Below the pieces are notes generated by a model, which did not search any database, was not told where the DNA came from, and saw only the letters and a program-made list of their open reading frames with translations. Made by a program: the position numbers and the translations under genes. From positions 806,001 through 870,000 of the forward strand of contig JNLK01000001.1 in the NCBI GenBank assembly GCA_000703065.1: DNA of 64,000 nt, written 5' to 3'. This document shows positions 24,090-31,457 of the stretch, one piece after another. Numbering within the stretch: position 1 is the stretch's first letter; the number at the start of each line of letters is the position of its first letter. The stretch is from Lachnospiraceae bacterium AC2029 (GTDB taxonomy: Bacteria; Bacillota; Clostridia; Lachnospirales; Lachnospiraceae).

Positions 24090-25859
24090 TTACATATCTT
24101 TAAGATACTTCTCATACTCTTCTTCGAATACCTTGTAGTATTCCTTAGCGTACTGATATGTGGTTATCCCGAAATCCCCGAGCTCCACACCAAGAGTCCG
24201 CTTATATTCACACCAGTTGCTGTTATAAAGCGCCCAGAGAGCGATATAGCAATACGCCAGCAACCGTTGCTTCTTACTGCATCCGTCATAAAAATAGGCG
24301 TCGATCACGCTTTCCACCCATGCACGGTCATGCTTTCTGTACCCGATAAATGCGGCAAGGTCCGTAAGCGGATCCTGCACTCCTGTGTATTCCCAGTCGA
24401 TCAGCTGTATTCTCTTCTGACCGTTCTCGAAGCTCACAAGGAAGTTGTCGGGATTCAGATCTCCGTGAGCCAGATATTCGGATGTGGAATTCTCATCCAC
24501 AAATTCCTTCATGGCCCAGCAGTGCTTCTTGGTTTCTTCGTAATCCTTGTATTCGGAAGGCTGACCTTCCCACATATCCTCCATGAGCTGGATATTTCCA
24601 TAGAGATCCAGTTTGGTATCTGCGGTGATCTTCATGTCATGGAAGCGTCTTGCTATCCGCATGCACTCCGCAGCCTCTTCGAGATCCAACTCATTGCAGA
24701 CTCTGGAATTCTCGATGAACCGAGCGATCTTGTATCCCTTCACATTGTCATAGTAGACATTGTCATCACAGAAACCTTTGCCCCTGATTGCATCGTAGAC
24801 ACGTCCCTCCAGGCCACGGTCCAGATATCCCTCCGTATCCACTCCGGGGATCCTCATGATGTATCTCTGATTCTTCACGGTAAACAGGAAGGAACGGTTT
24901 GTAAGTCCTTTCTTCATCACCGTGATATCCTTGATCTCCTCATAGGTCACATTGAAGACCTTACAGATGATCCCGATCACTTCATTCTGAAGCAGCGGAT
25001 TGTAATACTCTATCTCCCGAAGCTGGCTGTAGGTATTGATCTCCACCGCATCCTCCGGTCCGACAACCCTGGCGGGAATATCCATCACCCTGTTGGTGAC
25101 GATGGCAGCTTCCCAGAACATTTTCGAGTTCTTACCTGCTGCTGTCAGCTCCTCCAGCCTTTTCTTCGTTTTGGCCGCAACCTCCTTTGTGAGGTACGCG
25201 ATCCCGAAATACTTATTTCCCTCGGATTCCTCATCCAGCATCAGGATCTCCCGTCCTCTGGTCACACGCAGGTCCGTGTCATCCGAGGTCTCACTGCTGG
25301 TCATGTACCAGGAGTAGAATTCAAATGTATGGAACGGGTTCTTATAGCAGTACACGTCACAGGGCACGATGTAAGCATCCTCCAGATACTCCTTCGCAGC
25401 CGCCAGCGAGTACAGATTGTTCTTTGAAGTGTAGTCCATACAGAGGATGAGCTTCACGCCGAACTTCTCTTCCAGATATTCGTAACGCTCCTTCATGAAG
25501 CCGACTACCACATAGATCTCTTCGATCTTCGCTTCCTTCAGCTGCTGTATGGTACGCTCGATCAGGATCTCACCGAACACCGTCAGCAGTCCCTTGGGAC
25601 ATTCCGAACCGATGGGGATCATCCGCATTCCGAAGCCTGCCGCCAGGATGATGGCTCTCTTCGTTTTGGATTCCTTTACAAGCTTGGACGCCTTTCCGGT
25701 GGGACGATAGTCGTCATCGATCAGGCCTCCCTCTTTTAACGTTTTAAGTGACCGATTTACAACTCCTACGGAATAACCGCTCAGTTCCGCGATCTGACGC
25801 TGGTTCTCTGCCTTCCCGGAAATGAGAGTCTGCAGGATATCCTTTTCCTGATTGTTCAC
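24090..25859 (-). CDS. HTH + nucleotidyltransferase + choline kinase fusion (LicC-LicA type)
   Basis: The 589-aa protein has three parts. Residues ~1-62 are a winged helix-turn-helix (NQRQIAELSGYSVGVVNRSL). Residues ~67-290 are a sugar/choline-phosphate nucleotidyltransferase (AIILAAGFGMRM, later ECPKGLLTVFGE). Residues ~300-589 are a choline/ethanolamine kinase domain with catalytic AHGDLNPDNF and LIDWEYTG. Known relatives phosphorylate choline (LicA) and make CDP-choline (LicC) for decorating surface polymers. The HTH may make it self-regulating. It follows the standalone cytidylyltransferase by four bases. Confidence 0.88.
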   Translation of the reverse strand: MNNQEKDILQTLISGKAENQRQIAELSGYSVGVVNRSLKTLKEGGLIDDDYRPTGKASKLVKESKTKRAIILAAGFGMRMIPIGSECPKGLLTVFGEILIERTIQQLKEAKIEEIYVVVGFMKERYEYLEEKFGVKLILCMDYTSKNNLYSLAAAKEYLEDAYIVPCDVYCYKNPFHTFEFYSWYMTSSETSDDTDLRVTRGREILMLDEESEGNKYFGIAYLTKEVAAKTKKRLEELTAAGKNSKMFWEAAIVTNRVMDIPARVVGPEDAVEINTYSQLREIEYYNPLLQNEVIGIICKVFNVTYEEIKDITVMKKGLTNRSFLFTVKNQRYIMRIPGVDTEGYLDRGLEGRVYDAIRGKGFCDDNVYYDNVKGYKIARFIENSRVCNELDLEEAAECMRIARRFHDMKITADTKLDLYGNIQLMEDMWEGQPSEYKDYEETKKHCWAMKEFVDENSTSEYLAHGDLNPDNFLVSFENGQKRIQLIDWEYTGVQDPLTDLAAFIGYRKHDRAWVESVIDAYFYDGCSKKQRLLAYCYIALWALYNSNWCEYKRTLGVELGDFGITTYQYAKEYYKVFEEEYEKYLKDM

Positions 25860-25862
25860 TCT

Positions 25863-26582
25863 CTACCTCCTTACGTACTTTTCATAGGACTTATCCCACT
25901 TTGCAATCTCCTCAACACTGTCCAGCTCCGCATGGGACTTTCCTTCTGTTACGAATGCATACAGTTCAAAATCCTCCGAATGTGTATAGACAGGGATCAG
26001 ATCCCAGTATCCGTCACGATTCTGCTTTTCGTCAAATTCGTACTCCAGCCATTTCTTCAGCTTCCTTCCGTCCTCCGGAGTCCAGCGGGAAATGCCGTAC
26101 ATCACGTAGCCCTTGTCTGCTCCCGTATCCGAGCAGGTAAGGATCTTATTGTTCTCATCTACTTCCACGACCCATTCCGGAGAAGGAACATCACTCCAGA
26201 ATACATTGTAGCCGGAATGCTCAAACTCCTTGAAGAAAACCTTGCTGTCCAGGAAGAACTGGTCTCCTTCTATGATCATTGCTTCCTCCAGCAGGTCTCT
26301 GACCACATAGATGGAAGATATATTATTTGTTGTTGCGTAATAGGGATTCTCTACCAGACGAACCTGCGGATACTCATCCGCAATTTCCTGAAACCGTTCC
26401 TTCAGATAACCCACGATAATGATGATCTCTTCAATCCCGTTCTCCAGAAGACCCTCGATACAGGAGTCGATCATTCTTTTTCCGTTAACCTTCAGCATGG
26501 GCTTCGGAGTTGTCTCCGTAAGTTCCCTCATCCGGGAACCACGTCCTGCTGCCATAATGATCGCGCGCTTGACAGTGAACAT
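25863..26582 (-). CDS. licC: Cytidylyltransferase, LicC-like (phosphocholine)
   Basis: The 239-aa nucleotidyltransferase has the N-terminal loop AIIMAAGRGSRM, TTPKPMLKVNGK, and the ENPYYATTNNISSIY segment typical of LicC, where CTP and phosphocholine bind, plus the metal-site Asp in IEGDQFF. It is the first gene of the operon behind a strong promoter. With the fused domain of the next gene, the operon has two nucleotidyltransferase domains, which may act on different substrates. Confidence 0.82.
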   Translation of the reverse strand: MFTVKRAIIMAAGRGSRMRELTETTPKPMLKVNGKRMIDSCIEGLLENGIEEIIIIVGYLKERFQEIADEYPQVRLVENPYYATTNNISSIYVVRDLLEEAMIIEGDQFFLDSKVFFKEFEHSGYNVFWSDVPSPEWVVEVDENNKILTCSDTGADKGYVMYGISRWTPEDGRKLKKWLEYEFDEKQNRDGYWDLIPVYTHSEDFELYAFVTEGKSHAELDSVEEIAKWDKSYEKYVRR

Positions 26583-26618
26583 AGTATTCTCCTTATATAT
26601 AAGATAAAACCATTAGCC

Positions 26619-26647
26619 ATAATATACTCATTTTCATGAATTGTCAA
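26619..26647 (-). promoter_or_regulatory. Promoter of the lic operon
   Basis: On the minus strand TTGACA and TATTAT are separated by 17 bp, about 35 bp before the licC ribosome site AAGGAG. A consensus -35 box. Confidence 0.8.
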
Positions 26648-26751
26648 TAAAAATATTTCGTGAACATTACATTTCCCTTTTCCAGATACACAGCTGATCG
26701 ATCAGGCCGGATATTTACGGGCATGCACGCCTGCCAACCTGTCGTATCACA

Positions 26752-26800
26752 CAAAAAAAAGAAGAAGGGATCCTGATCTTCGGGATTCCTTCTCCTTTTG
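26752..26800 (-). terminator. Terminator after carD-family gene
   Basis: GAAGGAATCCC and GGATCCCTTC pair across a short loop and are followed by eight or more Ts on the minus strand, 12 bp past the CarD stop. Confidence 0.85.
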
Positions 26801-26811
26801 CTCGTCTGTTG

Positions 26812-27324
26812 TCATACTGCCTGTAACCGGTGCATCTTCTCCTCTACATATGCGCCAACCGCATCCTTCTCCATGCCCAGCGAGATAGCCAGTTCTCCGT
26901 AGAGACTGTCTTCTGCAATGTGGAAATACTTGGAGTCCGAACTGGTCACTTTCTTCCCCTCGGCCTGGCGTTCCTGCATCCGCTCGTAGATCGTCTTGAT
27001 GAGGCTGACGATCTTGGCCGGTTCACAGGTAAGCAGCGCCTGCTTGTAGGTAAGCTCACGCTTCTTCTCCTCTTCTACCGGCATCTTCTCGATGGAGTGC
27101 ATATTCTCGACGAATGCCTGTGCCTCTTCTTCTGACATGACCTTTCGGATCACCACCCGGTCGTTGTCAACCGGTGTAAAAATCTCGCTGTCTCTGATGT
27201 AACAAGGAGTCATAGTGTAGTAGAGCTTGTCCTGAGCCACGCCAGGACAGTCGATGGGGCCTACTTCCGTAATCCGGCATACACCGTTACTTCCGTATAC
27301 AACAAAGTCACCGACTTTGAACAT
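26812..27324 (-). CDS. CarD-family transcriptional regulator
   Basis: The 170-aa product has the N-terminal RNA-polymerase-interacting (CarD/TRCF) domain (MFKVGDFVVYGSNGVCRITE) and an all-helical C-terminal part (CEPAKIVSLIKTIYERMQER). The family binds RNA polymerase beta and stabilises open complexes. ATG 27324 follows AGAAGGAG; the longer frame has no better site. It is a single-gene unit with its own terminator. A 7+7-bp palindrome (TACAATA-AG-TATTGTA, 27361-27376) lies just upstream. Confidence 0.9.
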   Translation of the reverse strand: MFKVGDFVVYGSNGVCRITEVGPIDCPGVAQDKLYYTMTPCYIRDSEIFTPVDNDRVVIRKVMSEEEAQAFVENMHSIEKMPVEEEKKRELTYKQALLTCEPAKIVSLIKTIYERMQERQAEGKKVTSSDSKYFHIAEDSLYGELAISLGMEKDAVGAYVEEKMHRLQAV

Positions 27325-27360
27325 GTGAACAACTCCTTCTGAAAATGATATGAAATGCAC

Positions 27361-27376
27361 TACAATAAGTATTGTA
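27361..27376. promoter_or_regulatory. Palindrome upstream of carD-family gene
   Basis: TACAATA and TATTGTA are perfect 7-bp arms around AG, 37 bp before the start codon, in the expected promoter region. It may be an operator or part of the promoter. Confidence 0.4.
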
Positions 27377-27423
27377 ACACTTTTTCAAAAGGATGGTAAG
27401 AGCGCAGAATCGACAAAAAACAC

Positions 27424-28605
27424 CTACTGCATATGTACTTTTTTACTACGCACTATCAAATTCTTGACCAAAAATGTCAGAATCATGGTCGCAAGCATAT
27501 CAGGCAGTGTACTGCCCACCGGAATGTCCACATGAAGCAGCCAGCGATAGAGTGCAAAGCCCGCCAGCCAGATCAGAAAACTCACCCAGTCCGCGGCCAT
27601 TCCCGAGGAATCTCTCTTCAGCAGGAAGAAGTCCGCCAGCATGACAGCGATCATCGGTGCAAAGACCGATCCGATCAGGTACAGGAAATCCGTGATGTCA
27701 TCCATGGGAAATACGATGGCTCCCACCGTTCCGATCACGGTAACTGCAACTGCCACCGGCTTCGTCTTCAGGAACCGGCTGATGCTTCCTGCGCTGACTC
27801 CGGCAGAGAAGGCATCCATAAATGTGGTGGTGACCGTCGAGAAGATAATGATCAGCAGTCCTGCCACTCCGAGTCCTGCCTTCAGCATGATCTCCGCGAT
27901 ATCTCCGGTTCCCGTCATAATGGCAGCTCCCATTCCGATCAGGAACATCCAGGTGCTGACCACTCCGTAGGTAACCGCGCTTGCCATGGTGGCCCGGAAG
28001 GGTTTCTCTGCTTCTCTGGTATAATCACTGATCAGCGGGAACCAGGACAGAGGCATGGCCACGGACAGCTCCACCGCTCCTCCGAAGGAGATGGAGCCGT
28101 CATCCACAACCTCTCCTCCGCCGTTTCGGAAAATGATCACGCAGAGGATCACCGTCAGGCCGAACAGCAGTGTCATGGCTATCACATTGATCTTGCCCAG
28201 ATTCTCGATGCCGATCAGGATCCAGACAAGGATCAGCGCGCCGATCACCAGGGCCCAGACCCAGGAACCTATGTCCCACGCCCCATTTGCAGCAAGGGCT
28301 CCGTCGTAGATCATGATTCCGGTCCAGCCGATCAGCTGGACTACATTTAATATGGCGAAAAGGGCAACGCCCCGATTTCCGAAGGACATGGCTGCCGTCT
28401 CCATGGAAGACTTCCCGGTCCGGGCTCCCATCAGTCCTGCAAAGAACAGCAGGACGCAGCCGATGCCGTGTCCCAGAAGGGTGGCCAGGAGGCCCTTTCC
28501 GAAGCCAAGGGGCGCAAGACAGGTTCCTGTCAGGATCTCGGCTATGGATACTCCCGCCCCAAACCAGATCAGAGCATTGTTAAATGTACTTGTCTTTTTC
28601 TCCAT
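27424..28605 (-). CDS. cytX: Hydroxymethylpyrimidine/thiamine-precursor permease CytX
   Basis: The 393-aa NCS1-family protein has about 11-12 hydrophobic segments (starts FNNALIWFGAGVSIAEILTG). It is the last gene of the thiM-thiE-thiD-cytX operon behind a TPP riboswitch. CytX is the usual thi-linked importer of hydroxymethylpyrimidine. GGGGGA before ATG 28605 lies at the thiD stop, so the two genes are coupled. It is the second NCS1 permease in the window. Confidence 0.88.
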   Translation of the reverse strand: MEKKTSTFNNALIWFGAGVSIAEILTGTCLAPLGFGKGLLATLLGHGIGCVLLFFAGLMGARTGKSSMETAAMSFGNRGVALFAILNVVQLIGWTGIMIYDGALAANGAWDIGSWVWALVIGALILVWILIGIENLGKINVIAMTLLFGLTVILCVIIFRNGGGEVVDDGSISFGGAVELSVAMPLSWFPLISDYTREAEKPFRATMASAVTYGVVSTWMFLIGMGAAIMTGTGDIAEIMLKAGLGVAGLLIIIFSTVTTTFMDAFSAGVSAGSISRFLKTKPVAVAVTVIGTVGAIVFPMDDITDFLYLIGSVFAPMIAVMLADFFLLKRDSSGMAADWVSFLIWLAGFALYRWLLHVDIPVGSTLPDMLATMILTFLVKNLIVRSKKVHMQ

Positions 28606-28614
28606 GGCTTCCCC

Positions 28615-29424
28615 CTACACGTACAGAAGACTGTAATCAGGTTCTGCGATCAGGTAGCCATGGTCCATGGGGCCGCTGCCCTTCCCAAGATCAAGTCCCG
28701 CAGCAAGCGCGCCGGTCAGATATTCCTTTGCCCGGGCGATGGAGTCCGAAAGGCTTCTTCCCTGGGCCAGATTCGACGCTATGGCCGAGGACAGGGTACA
28801 GCCGGTCCCGTGGGTATTCTCCGTATCGATCCTGGTGGCATGGAACCACTTCTCGCCCTTATCGTCGATCAGGAGATCATTTGCATCATTTACGCTGTGA
28901 CCGCCCTTCATCAGGACCGCCACCCCGTAGGTCTCACGGATCGCACGTCCTACGGTGACCATATCCTCCTCATTCCGGATGGACTGTCCGGAGAGGACCT
29001 CGGCCTCCGGGATATTCGGCGTGATCACGGTTGCCAGGGGGATCAGCTCCTCCTTCAGCGTAGCGATCGCATCCTCACTGATGAGACGGGCGCCGCTGGT
29101 GGCTACCATTACCGGATCCACCACGATGTTCCGCGCCTCATAGAAACGGAGTCTCTCCGCGATCACACGGATCAGATCACTTCCCGAAACCATCCCGATC
29201 TTTACCGCATCAGGGTAAATGTCCGTGAAAACGGCGTCCAGCTGCTTCTGCAGAAAATCGGGTGTTACTTCCATAATGCCTGTGACGCCGGTGGTATTCT
29301 GTGCAGTCAGAGCCGTCACCGCACTCATGCCAAAGACATGATGTGCCAGCATGGTCTTCAGATCTGCCTGAATTCCGGCGCCTCCACCGGAGTCACTCCC
29401 GGCGATCGTCAATGCAGTATTCAT
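28615..29424 (-). CDS. thiD: Hydroxymethylpyrimidine (phospho)kinase ThiD
   Basis: The 269-aa enzyme makes HMP diphosphate from HMP or HMP phosphate in thiamine synthesis. Family motifs are ALTIAGSDSGGGAGIQADLK at the N-terminus, VVDPVMVATSG, MKGGH and THGTGCTLSSAIA near the C-terminus (anion hole and catalytic Asp/Cys region). AAAGGAGG precedes ATG 29424. It lies between thiE and cytX. Confidence 0.95.
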   Translation of the reverse strand: MNTALTIAGSDSGGGAGIQADLKTMLAHHVFGMSAVTALTAQNTTGVTGIMEVTPDFLQKQLDAVFTDIYPDAVKIGMVSGSDLIRVIAERLRFYEARNIVVDPVMVATSGARLISEDAIATLKEELIPLATVITPNIPEAEVLSGQSIRNEEDMVTVGRAIRETYGVAVLMKGGHSVNDANDLLIDDKGEKWFHATRIDTENTHGTGCTLSSAIASNLAQGRSLSDSIARAKEYLTGALAAGLDLGKGSGPMDHGYLIAEPDYSLLYV

Positions 29425-29628
29425 ACGTATCCTCCTTTCGTCCCGTCCTTATTGCGACGGGTCCGCCATGAAATGCATTTCGTTTTCTATAGCGACACAA
29501 GGTGGTGCCCCCGGTGTGCCGCTGTTGTATGAGTCCCGGAGCAGAGCATTCCGCGTCCGGGGGATGTTGTTATTTCGTGTCCTACGGCTGATATCTTCCG
29601 TGTCCTGCGGCTGATGTCATTCTGCGTT
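29425..29628. repeat. thiE-thiD spacer with tandem repeat and hairpin
   Basis: The 204-bp spacer has no credible gene. Near 29570-29618 a ~22-bp unit (TTCCGTGTCCTGCGGCTGAT and a variant TTCGTGTCCTACGGCTGATA) is repeated. Next to thiD, CCCGTC and GACGGG form a small hairpin just before the ribosome site. The spacing is unusual within an otherwise tight operon. Confidence 0.55.
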
Positions 29629-30273
29629 CTAAGGACGAAGAAGTTGTCTCGTCCTGGCCTTCAGCCGTGCCGTCGCTTTCTCCACATCCTCCTGCCCAAA
29701 GATGGCACTGATCACGGAGATCCCGGCGATACCGGTATCCGCCAGCTCGGACACATTTTCGTAGGTGATGCCGCCGATGGCTACCACAGGGATGGAGACT
29801 GCCTCACAGATGGCCTTCAGGGTCTCCTTGGAAACCTCCACCGCATCATCCTTGGAGCCGGTGGGAAATACCGCGCCCACTCCCAGGTAGTCCGCTCCTG
29901 CCGCCTCTGCGCGAAGCGCGTCCTCCACCGTCTGGGCGGAGACTCCCAGGATCCGGTCCGGTCCGAGCATCTCCCGGACCCTTCCGGCCTCCATATCCTC
30001 CTGTCCTACGTGGATCCCGTCTGCGTTGATCCGCAGCGCCAGCTCCACATTGTCATTTACGATAAATGGGACTCCGTACTTCCTGCAGAGCTTCTGCAGG
30101 CGGAGTGCCTCTTCCTCAAATTCCGCGTCCTCCAGATCCTTCTCCCGGATCTGCAGAAACGTGGTTCCTCCCCGGAGCGTCTGCTCCACGGGAGTATCCA
30201 GCAGTTCTCCCTCCTTCAGCCAGTGACGGTCCGTCACCGCGTAGAGAAGGAGCTGATCGTTATCTACTCTCAT
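29629..30273 (-). CDS. thiE: Thiamine-phosphate synthase ThiE
   Basis: The 214-aa TIM-barrel enzyme joins HMP diphosphate and hydroxyethylthiazole phosphate. It shows LYAVTDRHW at the start, FLQIREKDLED, PFIVNDNVELALRINADGIH (then VGQED), and GVGAVFPTGSK, VAIGGI phosphate-binding loops. ATG 30273 was taken, with GGAG ten bases upstream; the longer frame to 30315 starts in the repeat element. Fits the TPP-regulated operon. Confidence 0.94.
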   Translation of the reverse strand: MRVDNDQLLLYAVTDRHWLKEGELLDTPVEQTLRGGTTFLQIREKDLEDAEFEEEALRLQKLCRKYGVPFIVNDNVELALRINADGIHVGQEDMEAGRVREMLGPDRILGVSAQTVEDALRAEAAGADYLGVGAVFPTGSKDDAVEVSKETLKAICEAVSIPVVAIGGITYENVSELADTGIAGISVISAIFGQEDVEKATARLKARTRQLLRP

Positions 30274-30300
30274 CTGTCTTTGTCTCCATTTCCATATGTT

Positions 30301-30382
30301 GTCATTCTGAGGCACAGCCGAAGAATCCGTCCACTCGCCTCATCAGATCCTTCGACTCGCTTCGCTCGCTCAGGATGACATG
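30301..30382. repeat. Full REP-like inverted element between thiM and thiE
   Basis: The left arm GTCATTCTGAGG...CGAAGAATCC and the right arm GATCCTTCG...CTCAGGATGAC are imperfect inverted repeats of about 30 bp. The right arm carries the nested CTCGCTTCGCTCGCTC word. The same family appears at 383-414. It sits inside the thi operon, in a 116-bp spacer, and could form a long RNA hairpin in the operon message. Confidence 0.75.
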
Positions 30383-30389
30383 ACTACTC

Positions 30390-31211
30390 TTACATAGTTT
30401 CGAGTTTTGCCCGCTGCTCCAAAGTCTCTCCGTCCATATTGTAGATGGCATCGATGATCCTGTTCCGGTAGGTGGAATTTCCGTCGCCGGGAAGCATGTT
30501 CTCCCAACCAATCTCACCTGCCACACCCATCAGGGTAACGGCCGTTGCCACCGCTTCCGTTACCTGCTCCGGGTTTGCGACTGCGTAGGCCGTTGCAAGG
30601 CCGGAAAGCTGACAGCCGGTTCCCGTGATCCGTCCCATTTCCGGGCGACCGTTCCGGATCACATAGGCCTTAGTGCTGTCCGCAACAATATCGATCGCAC
30701 CTGTGATGGCGATGACCGTATCCAGACGTCCCGCCAGCTCCTTAGCGAAGGCGACCGCTGCAGGAAGGTTCTCCGGCGTCACTGCGTCCGCCACATCCGC
30801 ATCCACGCCCTTGGTGGTTCCGCTGCCTGTGGCAATGGTCTTGATCTCGGAGATATTTCCCCGGATCACTGTCGGGCGGAGCTCCCGCACCAGACGGTCG
30901 GCGGTCTCTGTCCGGAGCTTCGAAGCCCCGGTCCCCACCGGATCCAGCAGGATCGGATGTCCCAGCTCATTTGCCTTTCGTCCCGCACGGAACATGGCCT
31001 CGATGGATCTCTCGTTCAGAGTCCCGATATTGATATTCAGTCCGCCGCAGATGGAGGTGATATCCTCCACGTCCTCCGGCTCGTCCGACATGATCGGGCT
31101 TCCGCCGCAGGCCAGCAGCACATTTGCCACGTCATTCACCGTCACATAGTTTGTGATGTTGTGTACCAGGGGTGTTCTCTCCTGTACACGGCTCAGGCAT
31201 TCCTTTAACAT
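30390..31211 (-). CDS. thiM: Hydroxyethylthiazole kinase ThiM
   Basis: The 273-aa kinase salvages the thiazole part of thiamine. Motifs are VHNITNYVTVNDVANVLLAC, GGSPIMSDEPE, ILLDPVGTGASKLRTE and ITGTGCQLSGLATAYA. CAGGAGGAAAT precedes ATG 31211. It is first in the thi operon, directly behind the TPP riboswitch and its terminator. With thiE, thiD and cytX the operon supports thiamine salvage; no thiC/thiG genes are in view. Confidence 0.95.
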   Translation of the reverse strand: MLKECLSRVQERTPLVHNITNYVTVNDVANVLLACGGSPIMSDEPEDVEDITSICGGLNINIGTLNERSIEAMFRAGRKANELGHPILLDPVGTGASKLRTETADRLVRELRPTVIRGNISEIKTIATGSGTTKGVDADVADAVTPENLPAAVAFAKELAGRLDTVIAITGAIDIVADSTKAYVIRNGRPEMGRITGTGCQLSGLATAYAVANPEQVTEAVATAVTLMGVAGEIGWENMLPGDGNSTYRNRIIDAIYNMDGETLEQRAKLETM

Positions 31212-31229
31212 GATATTTCCTCCTGAATA

Positions 31230-31264
31230 AGAAAATTAAAGAGGCAGCCCATTCGGACTGCCTC
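31230..31264 (-). terminator. Riboswitch-controlled terminator before thiM
   Basis: GAGGCAGTCC and GGGCTGCCTC pair and are followed by TTTAATTTTC on the minus strand, between the TPP aptamer and thiM. It is the likely expression platform. Confidence 0.85.
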
Positions 31265-31302
31265 GTCAGTACGTCATCTCAGAGCCGGACGCATCATCGT
31301 TC

Positions 31303-31395
31303 CGGCTGTTCCCTCCGTTGGCATTATCCAAATCAGGTGCGGTCGAGACGGGATTACGTCTCCTCTCAGCCGGCATCCGCCAGCTCCCGATACTC
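31303..31395 (-). ncRNA. TPP (THI-box) riboswitch
   Basis: On the minus strand the conserved aptamer words appear in order: GCCGGCTGAGAGG, then ACCTGATTTGGATAATGCCA (31319-31338), then a GGAGGGAAC segment. This is the thi-box pattern (CTGAGA ... ACCTGATCTGGATAATACCAGCG ... GGGAA). It controls thiM-thiE-thiD-cytX through the terminator at 31230-31264. Confidence 0.95.
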
Positions 31396-31457
31396 TTCAT
31401 TTGTAAGACCAATGCCTATTGTACTCCGGATACCCGGCGCTGTCAACAGCGTATCCG

